In this document: positions 50,989 through 60,416 of the stretch, piece after piece | Position numbering within the stretch: the stretch's first letter is position 1 | Layout: every line of letters begins with the position of its first letter | Assembly: GCF_003019275.1 (NCBI RefSeq) | Contig: NZ_CP027848.1 | Coordinates: 992,001-1,056,000, forward strand | DNA length: 64,000 nt | Direction: 5' to 3' | Source: Staphylococcus muscae | GTDB taxonomy: Bacteria > Bacillota > Bacilli > Staphylococcales > Staphylococcaceae | Notes under the pieces: model-generated | What the model saw: only the letters and a program-made list of their open reading frames with translations | Databases searched by the model: none | What the model was told of the DNA's origin: nothing | Program-made: the position numbers and the translations under genes

Positions 50989-52947
50989 ATGAATGCTGAA
51001 CAGAAACAAATAGAAACACCCACGACCATCATGACAAATGATGAACGTGCAACATATGAGACACTCTGCAAGAAAGACCTAAAATGGGCAGAGTCTTTTC
51101 AACAAGCTTTGTCGGTAGGTCGTGACCTTGTTACTGCAAGACTCATCACATCAATTTATCGAGAAAATCTTGTAGATGGATACATACACAGCAAGATGGT
51201 TAATCATACTTCCCTGTCTGAATCACCCCTTCAACACGAAACTGTTCTTGAAATTCAGTTCTCTCAATCTCAGATGGTTTTATGTGCACCAATTACAGGT
51301 CTTCATGCATTTAACCGAATTGATGTCGAAGGTCCTTTTTATTGGCGTCAAACTAATTATTATGAACGCATCGCACATCCCAATCATGTACTCGATGCAA
51401 TCATTGCTGAGAATGTACAATACACAGGACCAGCAGCTGAACAATTTCGCGACGATCTAAGCAATAGCGCTTGTTATATGGCGCTGGCAATAAGTTATCA
51501 GCAATTGAAATATCGTCATACAACAGATACGCTATTAACAGCGATTGAACAACAATCAGACCCTTACCTTGCGTCTGAACAAGCTGTTGTAGAAGGTCAC
51601 CCCATTCATCCAGGTGCGAAGTTGCGTAAAGGAATGACAGCAGAAGAAACGATTGCCTATTCTTCAGAGTATGAACAACCAATGGGATTGCGTTTCATAT
51701 TAGTGCATCAAAACTATGTAAAAGTACAAAATTTAAATAAATCATTTGATGCAATATTATATGATGCGTTTGATGGTTTAGAAGCAGCATGCCAACAATC
51801 CTTTAACACGACGAAGCTTAATCGTTCGGATTATCACCTCATGATTGTACATCCTTGGCAATATGATCACATATTGTCTGCTGATTATGCTGACGAGTTG
51901 GCAAAACAAATCATCATACCCGTAGATGTAACATTTGATTATTATGCTGGTTTATCTTTTCGTACGTTGATGCCAAAACATCCTAAAATATCACCGCACA
52001 TCAAACTCTCGACCAACGTTCATATTACAGGAGAAATACGTACGCTATCAGAACAAACAACACACAACGGTCCGCTAATGACTCAAATATTGCATGACAT
52101 TACCACACAAGATACATGGTTTTCTCATGTCCCAACAAGTGCTGTCGATGAATTGTCAGGGGTACACTTTTTCAATCAAAATGACGCACCTGACATACAG
52201 GAACGCCGAAGTGAACAACTCGGTACACTGTTGCGCCATAACATCTATCATGATCTTGATGACACTGTTTTACCATTACTTCCTTCCAGTTTGATTGTAA
52301 GTACACCACATCAAGCATCATCGTTAATCATCGAACTGGTGGAACGTTACCATGAGCATCATCCAGAACTTAGTGAACACACTGCTGTTCAACAATGGTT
52401 CTCTCGATATGCCGCTTCATTAATTGATTATGTCATGCCACTTTTAATTAAATATGGCATTGCACTCGAAGCACATTTACAAAATACGATTGCTGTTTTT
52501 AACAAAGAAGATGGCTTACTCAATCATATGTATATTCGTGACTTTGAAGGATTGCGCATTGATACACAACAACTTCATAAAATGGGTTATGATACATCAA
52601 ACTTTCATGAAAAATCTCGTATTTTGACAAACAGTCAGAAATCAGTCTTTAATAAAGCTTTTTATGCGACAGTTCAAAACCATCTGGGCGAACTTGTTGC
52701 TGCATTGAGCGATCATTATACAATTGAATCTCTTGAAACAGACTTATGGCATATAGTCCGTGATCAAATACAATCATTATTTACAACCTTCCGCGATCAT
52801 AAATTTGATACACAAAGACTTGAAAACATTGAAAAGATATTCTTTAATTCAGTCATTGACTATAAATGCGTTACAACAATGCGCCTTTTAGATGAAGCAC
52901 ACGCCTATACTTATGTAAAAGTAGAGAATCCATTAGCAGATAAATAG
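50989..52947 (+). CDS. sfaD: Staphyloferrin A synthetase SfaD (IucA/IucC family)
   Basis: A 652-residue synthetase, paralogous to SfaB, with EGHPIHPGAKLRKGMT (about residues 203-218), MIVHPWQYDHIL, KLSTNVHITGEIRTL, EAHLQNTIAVFN and IRDFEGLRI. In S. aureus SfaD couples the first citrate to D-ornithine before SfaB finishes the molecule. ATG follows GAGGTGCTCAA. It is the sole gene of its transcript and ends at a terminator. The divergent Fur-controlled region links its expression to sfaABC. Confidence 0.95.
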   Translation: MNAEQKQIETPTTIMTNDERATYETLCKKDLKWAESFQQALSVGRDLVTARLITSIYRENLVDGYIHSKMVNHTSLSESPLQHETVLEIQFSQSQMVLCAPITGLHAFNRIDVEGPFYWRQTNYYERIAHPNHVLDAIIAENVQYTGPAAEQFRDDLSNSACYMALAISYQQLKYRHTTDTLLTAIEQQSDPYLASEQAVVEGHPIHPGAKLRKGMTAEETIAYSSEYEQPMGLRFILVHQNYVKVQNLNKSFDAILYDAFDGLEAACQQSFNTTKLNRSDYHLMIVHPWQYDHILSADYADELAKQIIIPVDVTFDYYAGLSFRTLMPKHPKISPHIKLSTNVHITGEIRTLSEQTTHNGPLMTQILHDITTQDTWFSHVPTSAVDELSGVHFFNQNDAPDIQERRSEQLGTLLRHNIYHDLDDTVLPLLPSSLIVSTPHQASSLIIELVERYHEHHPELSEHTAVQQWFSRYAASLIDYVMPLLIKYGIALEAHLQNTIAVFNKEDGLLNHMYIRDFEGLRIDTQQLHKMGYDTSNFHEKSRILTNSQKSVFNKAFYATVQNHLGELVAALSDHYTIESLETDLWHIVRDQIQSLFTTFRDHKFDTQRLENIEKIFFNSVIDYKCVTTMRLLDEAHAYTYVKVENPLADK

Positions 52948-52966
52948 TATATAGATAAACGAAATA

Positions 52967-52998
52967 GAGCTGAGACATATGTTCAGCTCCTTCTTTTA
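52967..52998 (+). terminator. Terminator after sfaD
   Basis: GAGCTGA pairs with TCAGCTC around GACATATGT-like loop sequence, followed by CTTCTTTTAT. Confidence 0.75.
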
Positions 52999-53134
52999 TG
53001 TTGTAGAAATAAGTATAGTGGCACTGGATGTCTCAGTTTTTAAAATTACTATTTCTTGCTAAACACTGTTGTTACAACTTGAAATAGTTTACAATAGTGC
53101 GCAGAGACTATTTTTCAAAGGAGTTCTGATAACA

Positions 53135-54292
53135 ATGACAGTGATGCGCACATTCACTTTTATGTTAAGTATTTTTATTGTGGGCATGGTCGAAATGGTC
53201 GTTGCAGGTATTATGAGTTTGATGAGTGCTGACCTACATATTTCAGAAGCTTGGATTGGACAACTTGTAACAGTATATGCTTTTACATTTGCTTTGACAG
53301 GTCCAATCTTAGTTAAATTGACAGAACGCTATGCACCAAAACCTGTTTTATTAGTAACTATCGCAGTTTTTATTATAGGCAATATGATGATTGCATTGTC
53401 ACCTAACTTTATCGTATTAGTCATTGGACGTATCTTATCATCAGCTGCCGCAGCTTTAATCGTAGTAAAAATATTAGCCATTACCTCTTTTCTCTCAGAA
53501 CCACACAAAAGAGGTCGCATGCTCGGTATTGTCTATACGGGTTTCAGTGCTTCTAATGTATTCGGAGTGCCTATCGGGACATTGATCGGTGATTGGTTAG
53601 GTTGGCGATTCACATTCGGTTTAATTAGTTTTGTAGGATTACTCGTTACGATCCTTCTTACGATTTACTTGCCACGTGAGCTTCACATGAATATTCATAC
53701 ACATAATAGCACAAGTAATAACCAACCGAATGTACATAGTAAGAAAGAAATCATCAAACTATTGGCAGTCACTTTTATTTTACTCACTGCAAATTCCATC
53801 GCATATATCTATATTAATCCACTAATTCTATCGGGTGGCCATACATTACAATATGTATCTCTCGCATTGTTAGTCATTGGTGTTGCAGGTATGCTTGGTA
53901 CATCAATGGGTGGCTACTTTACCGATAAACTTTCATTTAAGACATGGTTGATATTCAGTAGCTTAGCATTTGCCGTTATCTTAACTTTACTCAATCAGCT
54001 ATGGGCAACATCAATTCTACTACTCATCACCTTATTCGCTTGGCATATTATTGAATGGAGTACGAACCCAGCTGTACAATCTGGGCTCATCAGTCAAGTT
54101 CACGGTGACCATAGCCAAGTGATGAGTTGGAATATGTCCGCATTAAATGCTGGTATAGGATTAGGCGCATTACTCGGCGGTGTGATTGTTTCACATTTAA
54201 GCCTTCACGCAACTGTCTATATTGCAGCTGCAACAAGTCTGTTGGCTTTCTTCATCGTAATTACTTTACAAAAACCACAGACATCACATTAA
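53135..54292 (+). CDS. DHA1-family MFS transporter
   Basis: A 385-residue 12-helix transporter resembling AraJ/NepI-type exporters, with ILVKLTERYAPKPVLL after helix 2 and GFSASNVFGVPIGTLIGD in helix 5. A hydrophilic, Asn/His-rich central loop (NIHTHNSTSNNQPNVHSKKE) separates the halves. Start ATG 53135 after AAAGGAG is preferred to TTG 53069. It is not present between sfaD and asp23 in S. aureus, so with arsRBC it is part of a species-specific insertion. Substrate unknown. Confidence 0.87.
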   Translation: MTVMRTFTFMLSIFIVGMVEMVVAGIMSLMSADLHISEAWIGQLVTVYAFTFALTGPILVKLTERYAPKPVLLVTIAVFIIGNMMIALSPNFIVLVIGRILSSAAAALIVVKILAITSFLSEPHKRGRMLGIVYTGFSASNVFGVPIGTLIGDWLGWRFTFGLISFVGLLVTILLTIYLPRELHMNIHTHNSTSNNQPNVHSKKEIIKLLAVTFILLTANSIAYIYINPLILSGGHTLQYVSLALLVIGVAGMLGTSMGGYFTDKLSFKTWLIFSSLAFAVILTLLNQLWATSILLLITLFAWHIIEWSTNPAVQSGLISQVHGDHSQVMSWNMSALNAGIGLGALLGGVIVSHLSLHATVYIAAATSLLAFFIVITLQKPQTSH

Positions 54293-54294
54293 TC

Positions 54295-54340
54295 AAAAAA
54301 CGCTACGGCTCATCCTTTAGACGAGTTCGTAGCGTTTTTT
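54295..54340. terminator. Bidirectional terminator between the MFS gene and arsC
   Basis: AAAAAACGCTACG pairs with CGTAGCGTTTTTT. Confidence 0.9.
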
Positions 54341-54736
54341 CTATCTATTTTTAAAGTTTTCAATAGCAGTTTTAATTTCATCTCTTACACGTTGAAATTC
54401 CGACCATGGCTGACCTGCTGGATCATCAAAACCCCAATGTTCTTTCTTTACATGTGGTGGCATCACTGGACAATTTTTATCCGCATCACTACACAATGTA
54501 ACAACCAAATCTGCCTTATTTAATATTGTTGGATTGATCAAATCAGAAGTATGTGTACGAATATCAATACCCACTTCATCCATCGCTTCTATCGCTTTAG
54601 GATTCACGCCATGCGTTTCAATTCCACCTGAATACACATCCCATGAATCACCGAGTATTTTCTTGCCCCATCCTTCTGCCATCTGGCTTCGACAAGCATT
54701 TCCTGTACAAATAAAATAAATCACTTTTTTATCCAT
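54341..54736 (-). CDS. arsC: Thioredoxin-coupled arsenate reductase
   Basis: A 131-residue low-molecular-weight-phosphatase-type ArsC that reduces arsenate to arsenite. The P-loop is CTGNACRS with nucleophile Cys10, and the redox pair Cys82 and Cys89 is in [11 protein letters not shown], as in the pI258 enzyme. Start follows AGAGAGAATGAT. Third gene of arsRBC; it lies 15 bp after arsB. Confidence 0.96.
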   Translation of the reverse strand: MDKKVIYFICTGNACRSQMAEGWGKKILGDSWDVYSGGIETHGVNPKAIEAMDEVGIDIRTHTSDLINPTILNKADLVVTLCSDADKNCPVMPPHVKKEHWGFDDPAGQPWSEFQRVRDEIKTAIENFKNR

Positions 54737-54751
54737 ATCATTCTCTCTTTC

Positions 54752-56041
54752 TTAAAAAATAATCAATGTGAGATACAAGCCTAATAGTGTGACAAATAGT
54801 ACAGGAATCGTAATCACAATACCTGTTTTGAAGTACGTCCCCCATGAAATCTTCACACCTTTTTGCGTCAAGACATGTAACCACAATAATGTAGCGAGTG
54901 ATCCAATCGGCGTGATTTTAGGTCCTAAGTCAGAGCCAATTACATTCGCATAAATCATCCCCTCTTGTAATATACCCGTCACATTTGACTGATTGATAGC
55001 AATCGCATCAATCAGAACAGTTGGCATATTATTCATAACAGATGATAGAAATGCTGCAATAAAACCCATTCCCATAACACTACTAAATAACCCATATTGA
55101 GAAATATTGGCGAGCACATCTGCGAGCAACGTTGTAATCCCTGCATTTTTTAATCCAAAGACAACGAGATACATTCCGATTGAAAAGGCAACAATATTCC
55201 ACGGTGCATCTTTGATGACTTGTGCAGTATGTACCGCAGGCGATTTTCTTGCTAATAAAACGAAGATAAATGCGATACTTCCTGCAATAAGTGACACAGG
55301 AATCTTCAACCATTCACTCACAAGATAACCGATTAATAAAATGCCTAATACGATCCATGATATTTTAAATAATCGCTCATCCTTAATGACCGTTTGCGGT
55401 GCAACTAAATGTATCGCATCAAACGACTTCGGAATCGCCTTTCTAAAGTACAACCATAACACAACAATACTCGCTATCAATGAAAACATATTAGGAATGA
55501 TCATACGCCCAAAATATTCTAGAAACCCTATGCTAAAATAGTCGGCTGATACGATATTCACTAGGTTACTAACAACTAATGGCAATGAAGTTGTATCCGC
55601 AATAAAACCACTTGCTATAATGAATGGAAATACAACTTTTTCATTAAAACCTAAGTTTCTAACCATTGCCAACACAATCGGTGTCAATATTAATGCTGCC
55701 CCATCATTTGCAAAAAAGGCTGCCACGATTGCACCTAACAGCATAATATAGACAAACATCTTCAAACCATTTCCATTTGAAGCACGAGCCATATGTATCG
55801 CTGACCATTCAAAAAAACCAATCTCATCTAGAATCAATGAAATAAGAATGACCGCCACAAAAGTCAGCGTTGCATTCCATACAATTCCAGTTACTTCCCA
55901 TACATCACCGAGACTCACCACACCTGTGATAATTGCGATAAGCGCACCAATCAGCGCTGTAATACCAATATCTAATCCTTTAGGTTGCCAAATTACAAAA
56001 AGTAATGTGACTAAAAAAATGATAATTGCTAAGAGCATCAT
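54752..56041 (-). CDS. arsB: Arsenite efflux membrane protein ArsB
   Basis: A 429-residue arsenical pump with about 12 helices, very close to the pI258 and pSX267 staphylococcal ArsB ([40 protein letters not shown], the length of 429). It exports arsenite or antimonite, alone or with an ArsA ATPase; no arsA is present, so it would run on membrane potential. ATG 56041 directly abuts the arsR stop (overlapping TGATG); it gives the same length as known proteins. Two codons (GTG, TTG) upstream in frame are not preferred. Confidence 0.95.
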   Translation of the reverse strand: MMLLAIIIFLVTLLFVIWQPKGLDIGITALIGALIAIITGVVSLGDVWEVTGIVWNATLTFVAVILISLILDEIGFFEWSAIHMARASNGNGLKMFVYIMLLGAIVAAFFANDGAALILTPIVLAMVRNLGFNEKVVFPFIIASGFIADTTSLPLVVSNLVNIVSADYFSIGFLEYFGRMIIPNMFSLIASIVVLWLYFRKAIPKSFDAIHLVAPQTVIKDERLFKISWIVLGILLIGYLVSEWLKIPVSLIAGSIAFIFVLLARKSPAVHTAQVIKDAPWNIVAFSIGMYLVVFGLKNAGITTLLADVLANISQYGLFSSVMGMGFIAAFLSSVMNNMPTVLIDAIAINQSNVTGILQEGMIYANVIGSDLGPKITPIGSLATLLWLHVLTQKGVKISWGTYFKTGIVITIPVLFVTLLGLYLTLIIF

Positions 56042-56355
56042 CAACACGTTCCACCTTTCATTGTTTTACAAATACATTGTTCGCTTCCCCTATGTACTTG
56101 ATTCAAGTTCATACTAATTGCTTCGAGTTGTTCTGCATTCAATTTGTACATTCTCTTATTCCCATCTTTTCGCACTGTCACCATCTCACTCTCAACAAGT
56201 GCCTTCATATGATGACTTAACGTTGGCTGAGAAAAATCAAAATGTGCGAGTATATCGCAAGCACATAGTTCACCACACGATAACAAATCAATAATTTCCA
56301 AACGATTGGCATCTGCCAATACTTTCAACTGTACGGCTAATACTTGATATGACAT
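56041..56355 (-). CDS. arsR: Arsenic-responsive repressor ArsR
   Basis: A 104-residue SmtB/ArsR-type winged-helix repressor. The metalloid site is in [12 protein letters not shown] (Cys residues at the start of helix 3), followed by the recognition helix [15 protein letters not shown]. The C-terminus is Cys-rich ([13 protein letters not shown]). Arsenite binding releases it from the operator. A strongly symmetric operator lies immediately upstream. First gene of the arsRBC operon. Confidence 0.96.
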   Translation of the reverse strand: MSYQVLAVQLKVLADANRLEIIDLLSCGELCACDILAHFDFSQPTLSHHMKALVESEMVTVRKDGNKRMYKLNAEQLEAISMNLNQVHRGSEQCICKTMKGGTC

Positions 56356-56374
56356 AGAATACCTCCTTCACCTA

Positions 56375-56410
56375 ACATAGATTATCATCTATATAGATAA
56401 TTGTCTATGT
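56375..56410. promoter_or_regulatory. ArsR operator
   Basis: A 36-bp symmetric site: ACATAGA and TCTATGT at the ends, with TCTATATAGA in the centre, separated by six bases each side. It lies 20 bp before arsR. Confidence 0.85.
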
Positions 56411-56416
56411 GCAAAC

Positions 56417-56452
56417 AAAAAAAGAACCGAGCACATATGTACTCAGTTCTTC
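56417..56452 (-). terminator. Terminator after asp23
   Basis: On the minus strand AAGAACTGAG pairs with CTCGGTTCTT, followed by TTTTTG. It separates asp23 from the ars region. Confidence 0.88.
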
Positions 56453-56467
56453 TCACCAAATAACGGC

Positions 56468-56953
56468 CTATTGTAATCCTTTTTGCTCGTTATTGTTACC
56501 TTTTTCATTTTTTTGTTGCCATTCTTTACGAGTCATTACATCTTCAACTTGCATGTTTACTTCCACAACTTCTAAACCAGTCATGTGTTTCACTTGTTCT
56601 TTGATTAATTCAGTTACTTTGCGGAAGATTTTTGGTGCTGATTCACCGTATTCTAAAACAACTTTTAAGTCGATTGCTGCTTGTTTTTCACCAACTTCAG
56701 CTGATACACCTTGAGTTACGTTGTTACCACTTGTGAATGAACCACTGATGCTGTCAACAAAGCCGCCTTTCATGTCTAAGATACCTTTTACTTCACGAGC
56801 TGCGATACCAGCGATTTTTTCAATAACTTCATCAGAGAATGTTAAGCTATTTGAGAATTGTGGTTCATTCGCTTGACGTTTTTCTTGTTCTTTTTCGTTT
56901 ACACCTGTGTTATTGTTGTATGCTTCTTTTGCTTTATTGTTATCTACTGTCAT
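56468..56953 (-). CDS. asp23: Alkaline shock protein 23
   Basis: A 161-residue Asp23/Gls24-family protein (S. aureus form 169 residues). The family core is [20 protein letters not shown], then [20 protein letters not shown] and [19 protein letters not shown]. The N- and C-terminal tails are rich in Asn, Gln, Lys and Glu. In S. aureus it is an abundant membrane-associated protein held by AmaP and is the standard reporter of sigma-B activity. Last gene of amaP-DUF2273-asp23. Confidence 0.95.
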   Translation of the reverse strand: MTVDNNKAKEAYNNNTGVNEKEQEKRQANEPQFSNSLTFSDEVIEKIAGIAAREVKGILDMKGGFVDSISGSFTSGNNVTQGVSAEVGEKQAAIDLKVVLEYGESAPKIFRKVTELIKEQVKHMTGLEVVEVNMQVEDVMTRKEWQQKNEKGNNNEQKGLQ

Positions 56954-57022
56954 AATAAAAAACTCCCTTATTTTTAAATATTGTATTTACACTGTTTCTA
57001 AAATCTCGATACGTTTTGCAAG

Positions 57023-57268
57023 TTAGCTTAACCGATTCAATAAATTCAAGAAATCTTGTGTTCGGTCTTTAATATACCCAACTCCGACACCGATTAAACA
57101 TAAAACTAAAATTAAAATTGTTTTCCAAAAGCCAAGCGTTAAAAACAAGATTGCAATGATAAGGAAAGAGAAGAACCCGATAATACGCCATTTATAACTG
57201 CGTAATAAGGCAATAATCTGATCATTCGTTACTTGTTCACCTTGACCATTTTGATGTTGGTTAGCCAT
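57023..57268 (-). CDS. DUF2273 small membrane protein
   Basis: An 81-residue protein with two membrane segments (IIGFFSFLIIAILFLTLGF and ILVLCLIGVGVGYIKD) after a hydrophilic N-terminus. It belongs to the small DUF2273 family always found with Asp23-type genes. ATG 57268 follows GGAGGGGTCCT. It lies 12 bp after amaP in the sigma-B operon; function unknown, presumably part of the Asp23 membrane assembly. Confidence 0.9.
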   Translation of the reverse strand: MANQHQNGQGEQVTNDQIIALLRSYKWRIIGFFSFLIIAILFLTLGFWKTILILVLCLIGVGVGYIKDRTQDFLNLLNRLS

Positions 57269-57280
57269 AGGACCCCTCCT

Positions 57281-57823
57281 TTACACTACACGTGCTTCGC
57301 CGCTTTGACGTTGATCACGCACATTGATTTCTAACTTTCTCACTGGCATTTCTGAAAAACGTTCAACATTTTCTTTAACATCTGCTCTCACTTGTTCTGT
57401 TAAAGACTGAATGTTCACTGCCGTTGTTGGTACAAGAAAGTCTGCTTTAATATCAACAAAGTTATTATTCTTTTTGTTGTATAATTTCGCTACTACATTC
57501 GGTTGGCGAATTTCATCATATTTCTTGATTGTATCCAACGCTGTATTTTCAATAGATTTGCGCGAAATATAAATATGTCCATCTTGATAGTCTTTGTATA
57601 GCCCCGGTTTACGGTGCGTTGGTTTAAATGCACTGAAAAATAAAATAAATCCTATTAAAATTAAAAACGCAGATAAGCCAATCAATAATGGTTGGAACCA
57701 CTCATATTGATAGAGATAATTTTGATATTGTTTGATTGGTTCGTAGTCTAAATACATAAACAATAAGAATCCTACGATGACCACCATTAGTAATCCTAGA
57801 CAGAAATTTTTAAGTCGTCTCAC
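57281..57823 (-). CDS. amaP: Asp23 membrane anchor protein AmaP
   Basis: A 180-residue protein with two N-terminal membrane helices (about residues 6-25 and 43-66) and a cytosolic Asp23-like domain (KLEINVRDQRQ near the end). AmaP holds Asp23 at the membrane in S. aureus. Translation starts at GTG 57823 behind AGGAGGTGACG. First gene of the operon, with a sigma-B promoter 50-70 bp upstream. Confidence 0.92.
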   Translation of the reverse strand: MRRLKNFCLGLLMVVIVGFLLFMYLDYEPIKQYQNYLYQYEWFQPLLIGLSAFLILIGFILFFSAFKPTHRKPGLYKDYQDGHIYISRKSIENTALDTIKKYDEIRQPNVVAKLYNKKNNNFVDIKADFLVPTTAVNIQSLTEQVRADVKENVERFSEMPVRKLEINVRDQRQSGEARVV

Positions 57824-57867
57824 CTTGCGTCACCTCCTATTTTGTTGTCAATTGTCTCACATTCAAT

Positions 57868-57892
57868 ATACCCGTAATGTATGATTGAAAAC
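57868..57892 (-). promoter_or_regulatory. Sigma-B promoter of amaP-asp23
   Basis: On the minus strand GTTTT, 15-bp spacer, GGGTAT fits the sigma-B consensus GTTTWW-N12-15-GGGWAW, in the place known for the S. aureus asp23 operon. Confidence 0.85.
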
Positions 57893-58097
57893 ATAAATTT
57901 CAAAAATAGTGAACAGAAAGTTAATTTTTTATAATAGCTTTCAAATTCTCACTCATTGGTTTCGAATGTCAAGCTCTCTTAATTTACCCACTTCGATCCT
58001 TCATAAACCTAGATATAAAAAAAGAAAATAATTCCATCCCATCAATCGCATCTCACAAGTTGGCGTGTCCACAGAAACGCTTCAATGTGAACAAAAC

Positions 58098-58151
58098 TTA
58101 GGGGTGGAATCGAAATCTTCTTTTTACAAAAGATTTCGTTATCCCACCCCA
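58098..58151 (-). terminator. Terminator-like hairpin after hchA
   Basis: On the minus strand GGGGTGG...GAAATCTT pairs with AAGATTTC...CCACCCC. It is a strong long stem with a weak T-tract. The 57900-58097 stretch beyond it is AT-rich with nothing further recognised. Confidence 0.7.
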
Positions 58152-58182
58152 GTATGACTAGAAGCTTATTTCACTTTTTCTT

Positions 58183-59049
58183 TTATTGAATATGCGCTAA
58201 CATTTCATTTACTGCCAATTTACCTAACGCATCAGATGCTAGCGGACTATCTCCAGTTAATAATTGACGATCTTTATGAACTTGACCAGTCATCTCTTGA
58301 TTTACCACATGTAACTCATCTTGCGTTAAACTCTCTGCAACAAGCCATTGGAGTTTACCCGGCAAGTAACCAATATCAACATTTGCTCCTTCATCCAAAG
58401 CATCTGGGAAGACACACACTTCATATCCTGCAAATGTAGATGTTTGACGATTCAATGAACCTGCAAGTAATGCTGCTGGTCCATGACACAATGTGATAAT
58501 AAAACGATTATTCGTAAGTGCCCAATCTAAAGTTTGTTGAACATCTTCACTTTCTGGCAAGCCAATCAGTGCCGCATGTCCACCTGGAATAAAAACAGAT
58601 AAGTAATCAGCATCTGCTCCTAACTCATGAGCCACAACATCCGATAATTTTTTCGGTGCTTTTAATTTCGCTTTAAGTTGCTCATACGTTTCCATTACCG
58701 CTTCATCTTCTGTTGGCATTGCCCAATGCTCCAACTTAACTGGGTTACCTGACAATGTCGCAACATCTAAATCAAATCCAGCTTCCATCATATGATGTAA
58801 TGGTAGTAACGTCTCTACTGGATGATTGCCCGTTGAAAACATTTTACCGTTTTGCAACATCAAGTATCTTTCATCTGACGCAATAACTAAAACCTTCCAT
58901 TTTCCTTCTGTATAAGCATCTTTATGTTCTACACCTTCAAAGTTCGTTTTAGGTGCTGTATATAATGACAACGAATACTCAGACGGGAAATACGCATTGT
59001 CTTCCGCTCTATCTGGTACTGGTTGCTTACTTAAATGATTCTCTGACAT
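58183..59049 (-). CDS. hchA: Hsp31-type chaperone/glyoxalase III
   Basis: A 288-residue DJ-1/PfpI-superfamily protein of the Hsp31 class, which detoxifies methylglyoxal without glutathione and acts as a holding chaperone. The nucleophile elbow [11 protein letters not shown] carries the Cys, with [12 protein letters not shown] before it and the acidic and His partners in [12 protein letters not shown] and HxxP regions. ATG 59049 after GAAGGGTG is chosen over the upstream frame from 59088. Monocistronic, with a repeat element upstream. Confidence 0.92.
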   Translation of the reverse strand: MSENHLSKQPVPDRAEDNAYFPSEYSLSLYTAPKTNFEGVEHKDAYTEGKWKVLVIASDERYLMLQNGKMFSTGNHPVETLLPLHHMMEAGFDLDVATLSGNPVKLEHWAMPTEDEAVMETYEQLKAKLKAPKKLSDVVAHELGADADYLSVFIPGGHAALIGLPESEDVQQTLDWALTNNRFIITLCHGPAALLAGSLNRQTSTFAGYEVCVFPDALDEGANVDIGYLPGKLQWLVAESLTQDELHVVNQEMTGQVHKDRQLLTGDSPLASDALGKLAVNEMLAHIQ

Positions 59050-59138
59050 TTGAATTACACCCTTCTCTGTTGTTATGAAACACATCATATGCCTATTTAT
59101 AGATGAAGTAAACGAATCTGCTTGTTACTGCTAGCAAT

Positions 59139-59284
59139 CAAACGCTCCTTTCACAACCTCGTGATGTCAGTGTTCCAAAAGCAGAATTCTCGACAGAATA
59201 TCACAATTCGACAAAATCAAAAAGCGATTTTTCTCATTGCTCTGATTCTGTTCGCATTCTAAACGCTTTTTTCACAACCTCGTT
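59139..59284. repeat. Third copy of the structured intergenic repeat, inverted
   Basis: On the minus strand one 121-bp unit lies between two ACGAGGTTGTGAAA-type direct repeats. Its outer stem is AAAAGC with GCTTTT, then CAGAAT with ATTCTG, CAAT with ATTG, and AAAATC with GATTTT. It is between hchA and the sae promoter and about 28 bp from the SaeR box. Confidence 0.85.
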
Positions 59285-59301
59285 CTACAATTTAAGATTT
59301 A

Positions 59302-59327
59302 GTTAAGAATTGTTAATCGATAGTTAA
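59302..59327 (+). promoter_or_regulatory. SaeR binding site upstream of saeP
   Basis: GTTAATCGATAGTTAA (59312-59327) is an exact GTTAA-N6-GTTAA SaeR box; another GTTAA lies one helical turn upstream at 59302. A -10-like TAATAT follows near 59352, so this is the autoregulated P1-type promoter. Confidence 0.88.
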
Positions 59328-59403
59328 TGTGAATTAAGATTTTGCTCATGTAATATACAAAGTGTCAAAACAATAAAACCAAAAATGAAAGTGGGAAATA
59401 ATT

Positions 59404-59850
59404 ATGAAAATCAAATCAGTCTTACTATCAACAACAGTTGCAACATCATTACTTTTAGGCGCTTGCGGTAACATGGATGATGACAAAGAAATGAAAAAAG
59501 ATGACAAAATGATGGAAAGCAAAATGGAAGACAAAAAAATGGACGATAAAAACATGATGATGAAAGAAGGCATGTTCAAAGGCGAAAATGATCAAATGGT
59601 TAAAGGGAAAGCAATGATCAAAGACGGCAAACTAATGCTAACTGACTTCAAATCTGATAAAGGTCCAGACTTACATGTGTATTTAACTAAAAATGGTGAT
59701 GTAGAAAAAGGTATGAAAATTGACAAAGTGAAATATGATGAAATGAAACAAACTTTCGACCTTAAAGACGTCAATGTGAAAGATTATGATACAGTTACAA
59801 TCTACTGCGATAAAGCACACGTTGTATTCGGGAATGCGATGTTAAAATAA
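59404..59850 (+). CDS. saeP: Sae system lipoprotein SaeP (DM13 domain)
   Basis: A 148-residue lipoprotein. The signal peptide ends at lipobox LLLGAC (Cys21). A tether of only Asp, Lys, Glu, Met and Asn follows (about residues 24-55), then a DM13 domain with GPDLHVYL, the Asp-rich middle and TVTIYCDKAHVVFGNAML, whose Cys is the conserved one of the domain. In S. aureus SaeP with SaeQ forms a complex that stimulates SaeS phosphatase activity. First gene of saePQRS, behind the SaeR box. Confidence 0.92.
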   Translation: MKIKSVLLSTTVATSLLLGACGNMDDDKEMKKDDKMMESKMEDKKMDDKNMMMKEGMFKGENDQMVKGKAMIKDGKLMLTDFKSDKGPDLHVYLTKNGDVEKGMKIDKVKYDEMKQTFDLKDVNVKDYDTVTIYCDKAHVVFGNAMLK

Positions 59851-59894
59851 TCCCAGACATCGTATCTTACAAAAAATATTGAAGCATTTCAGTG

Positions 59895-59928
59895 AGATAG
59901 AATTCTGCCACACTTGGGAATTCTATCT
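59895..59928 (+). terminator. Hairpin between saeP and saeQ
   Basis: AGATAGAATTC pairs perfectly with GAATTCTATCT around TGCCACACTTGG, followed by TCTTTTAA. It may attenuate read-through from saeP into saeQRS or stabilise the saeP mRNA. Confidence 0.75.
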
Positions 59929-59951
59929 TCTTTTAATGAAAGGAGGCAATT

Positions 59952-60416
59952 ATGATGAACACAATATGGAAACTAATTATTTTACTCATTAGAATGGGGA
60001 GCGGTATCGTGATGTTGATGCAAGGATTTGAAAAACTAACAGGTGGATTTGCGATTAGTGGTTTAATTCCTGTCGTTCAAAAAAGTCCAGATATTCCGGA
60101 ATGGTATAAAACTTTCTTCGCCAACATCGTGAATAGTCAACTTGATCTATTTCAATGGCTCATACCACTTGGCGAAATTACAATCGGTCTTGGATTAATT
60201 CTCGGTATCTTATCTTATACTGCCAGCTTCTTCGGCGCCTTTGTAATGTTAAATTATCTTTTAGCAGATATGATTTTTACGTATCCATTACAGTTGTTTT
60301 TCTTTATAATAATATTAATGAACAAAAACACCTTAGATTCAATTGATCTATTTCACTTTTTTAAAAGAAAAAAACTAGGGAATGATGCGCATGGAACACA
60401 TACTCATAGTAGATGA
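59952..60416 (+). CDS. saeQ: Sae system membrane protein SaeQ (DoxX-like)
   Basis: A 154-residue membrane protein with four helices. [20 protein letters not shown] near the N-terminus and [20 protein letters not shown] in the middle mark the DoxX family. It partners with SaeP to modulate SaeS in S. aureus. ATG 59952 follows AAAGGAGGCAATT. It overlaps saeR by 26 bp, so translation is coupled. Confidence 0.92.
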   Translation: MMNTIWKLIILLIRMGSGIVMLMQGFEKLTGGFAISGLIPVVQKSPDIPEWYKTFFANIVNSQLDLFQWLIPLGEITIGLGLILGILSYTASFFGAFVMLNYLLADMIFTYPLQLFFFIIILMNKNTLDSIDLFHFFKRKKLGNDAHGTHTHSR

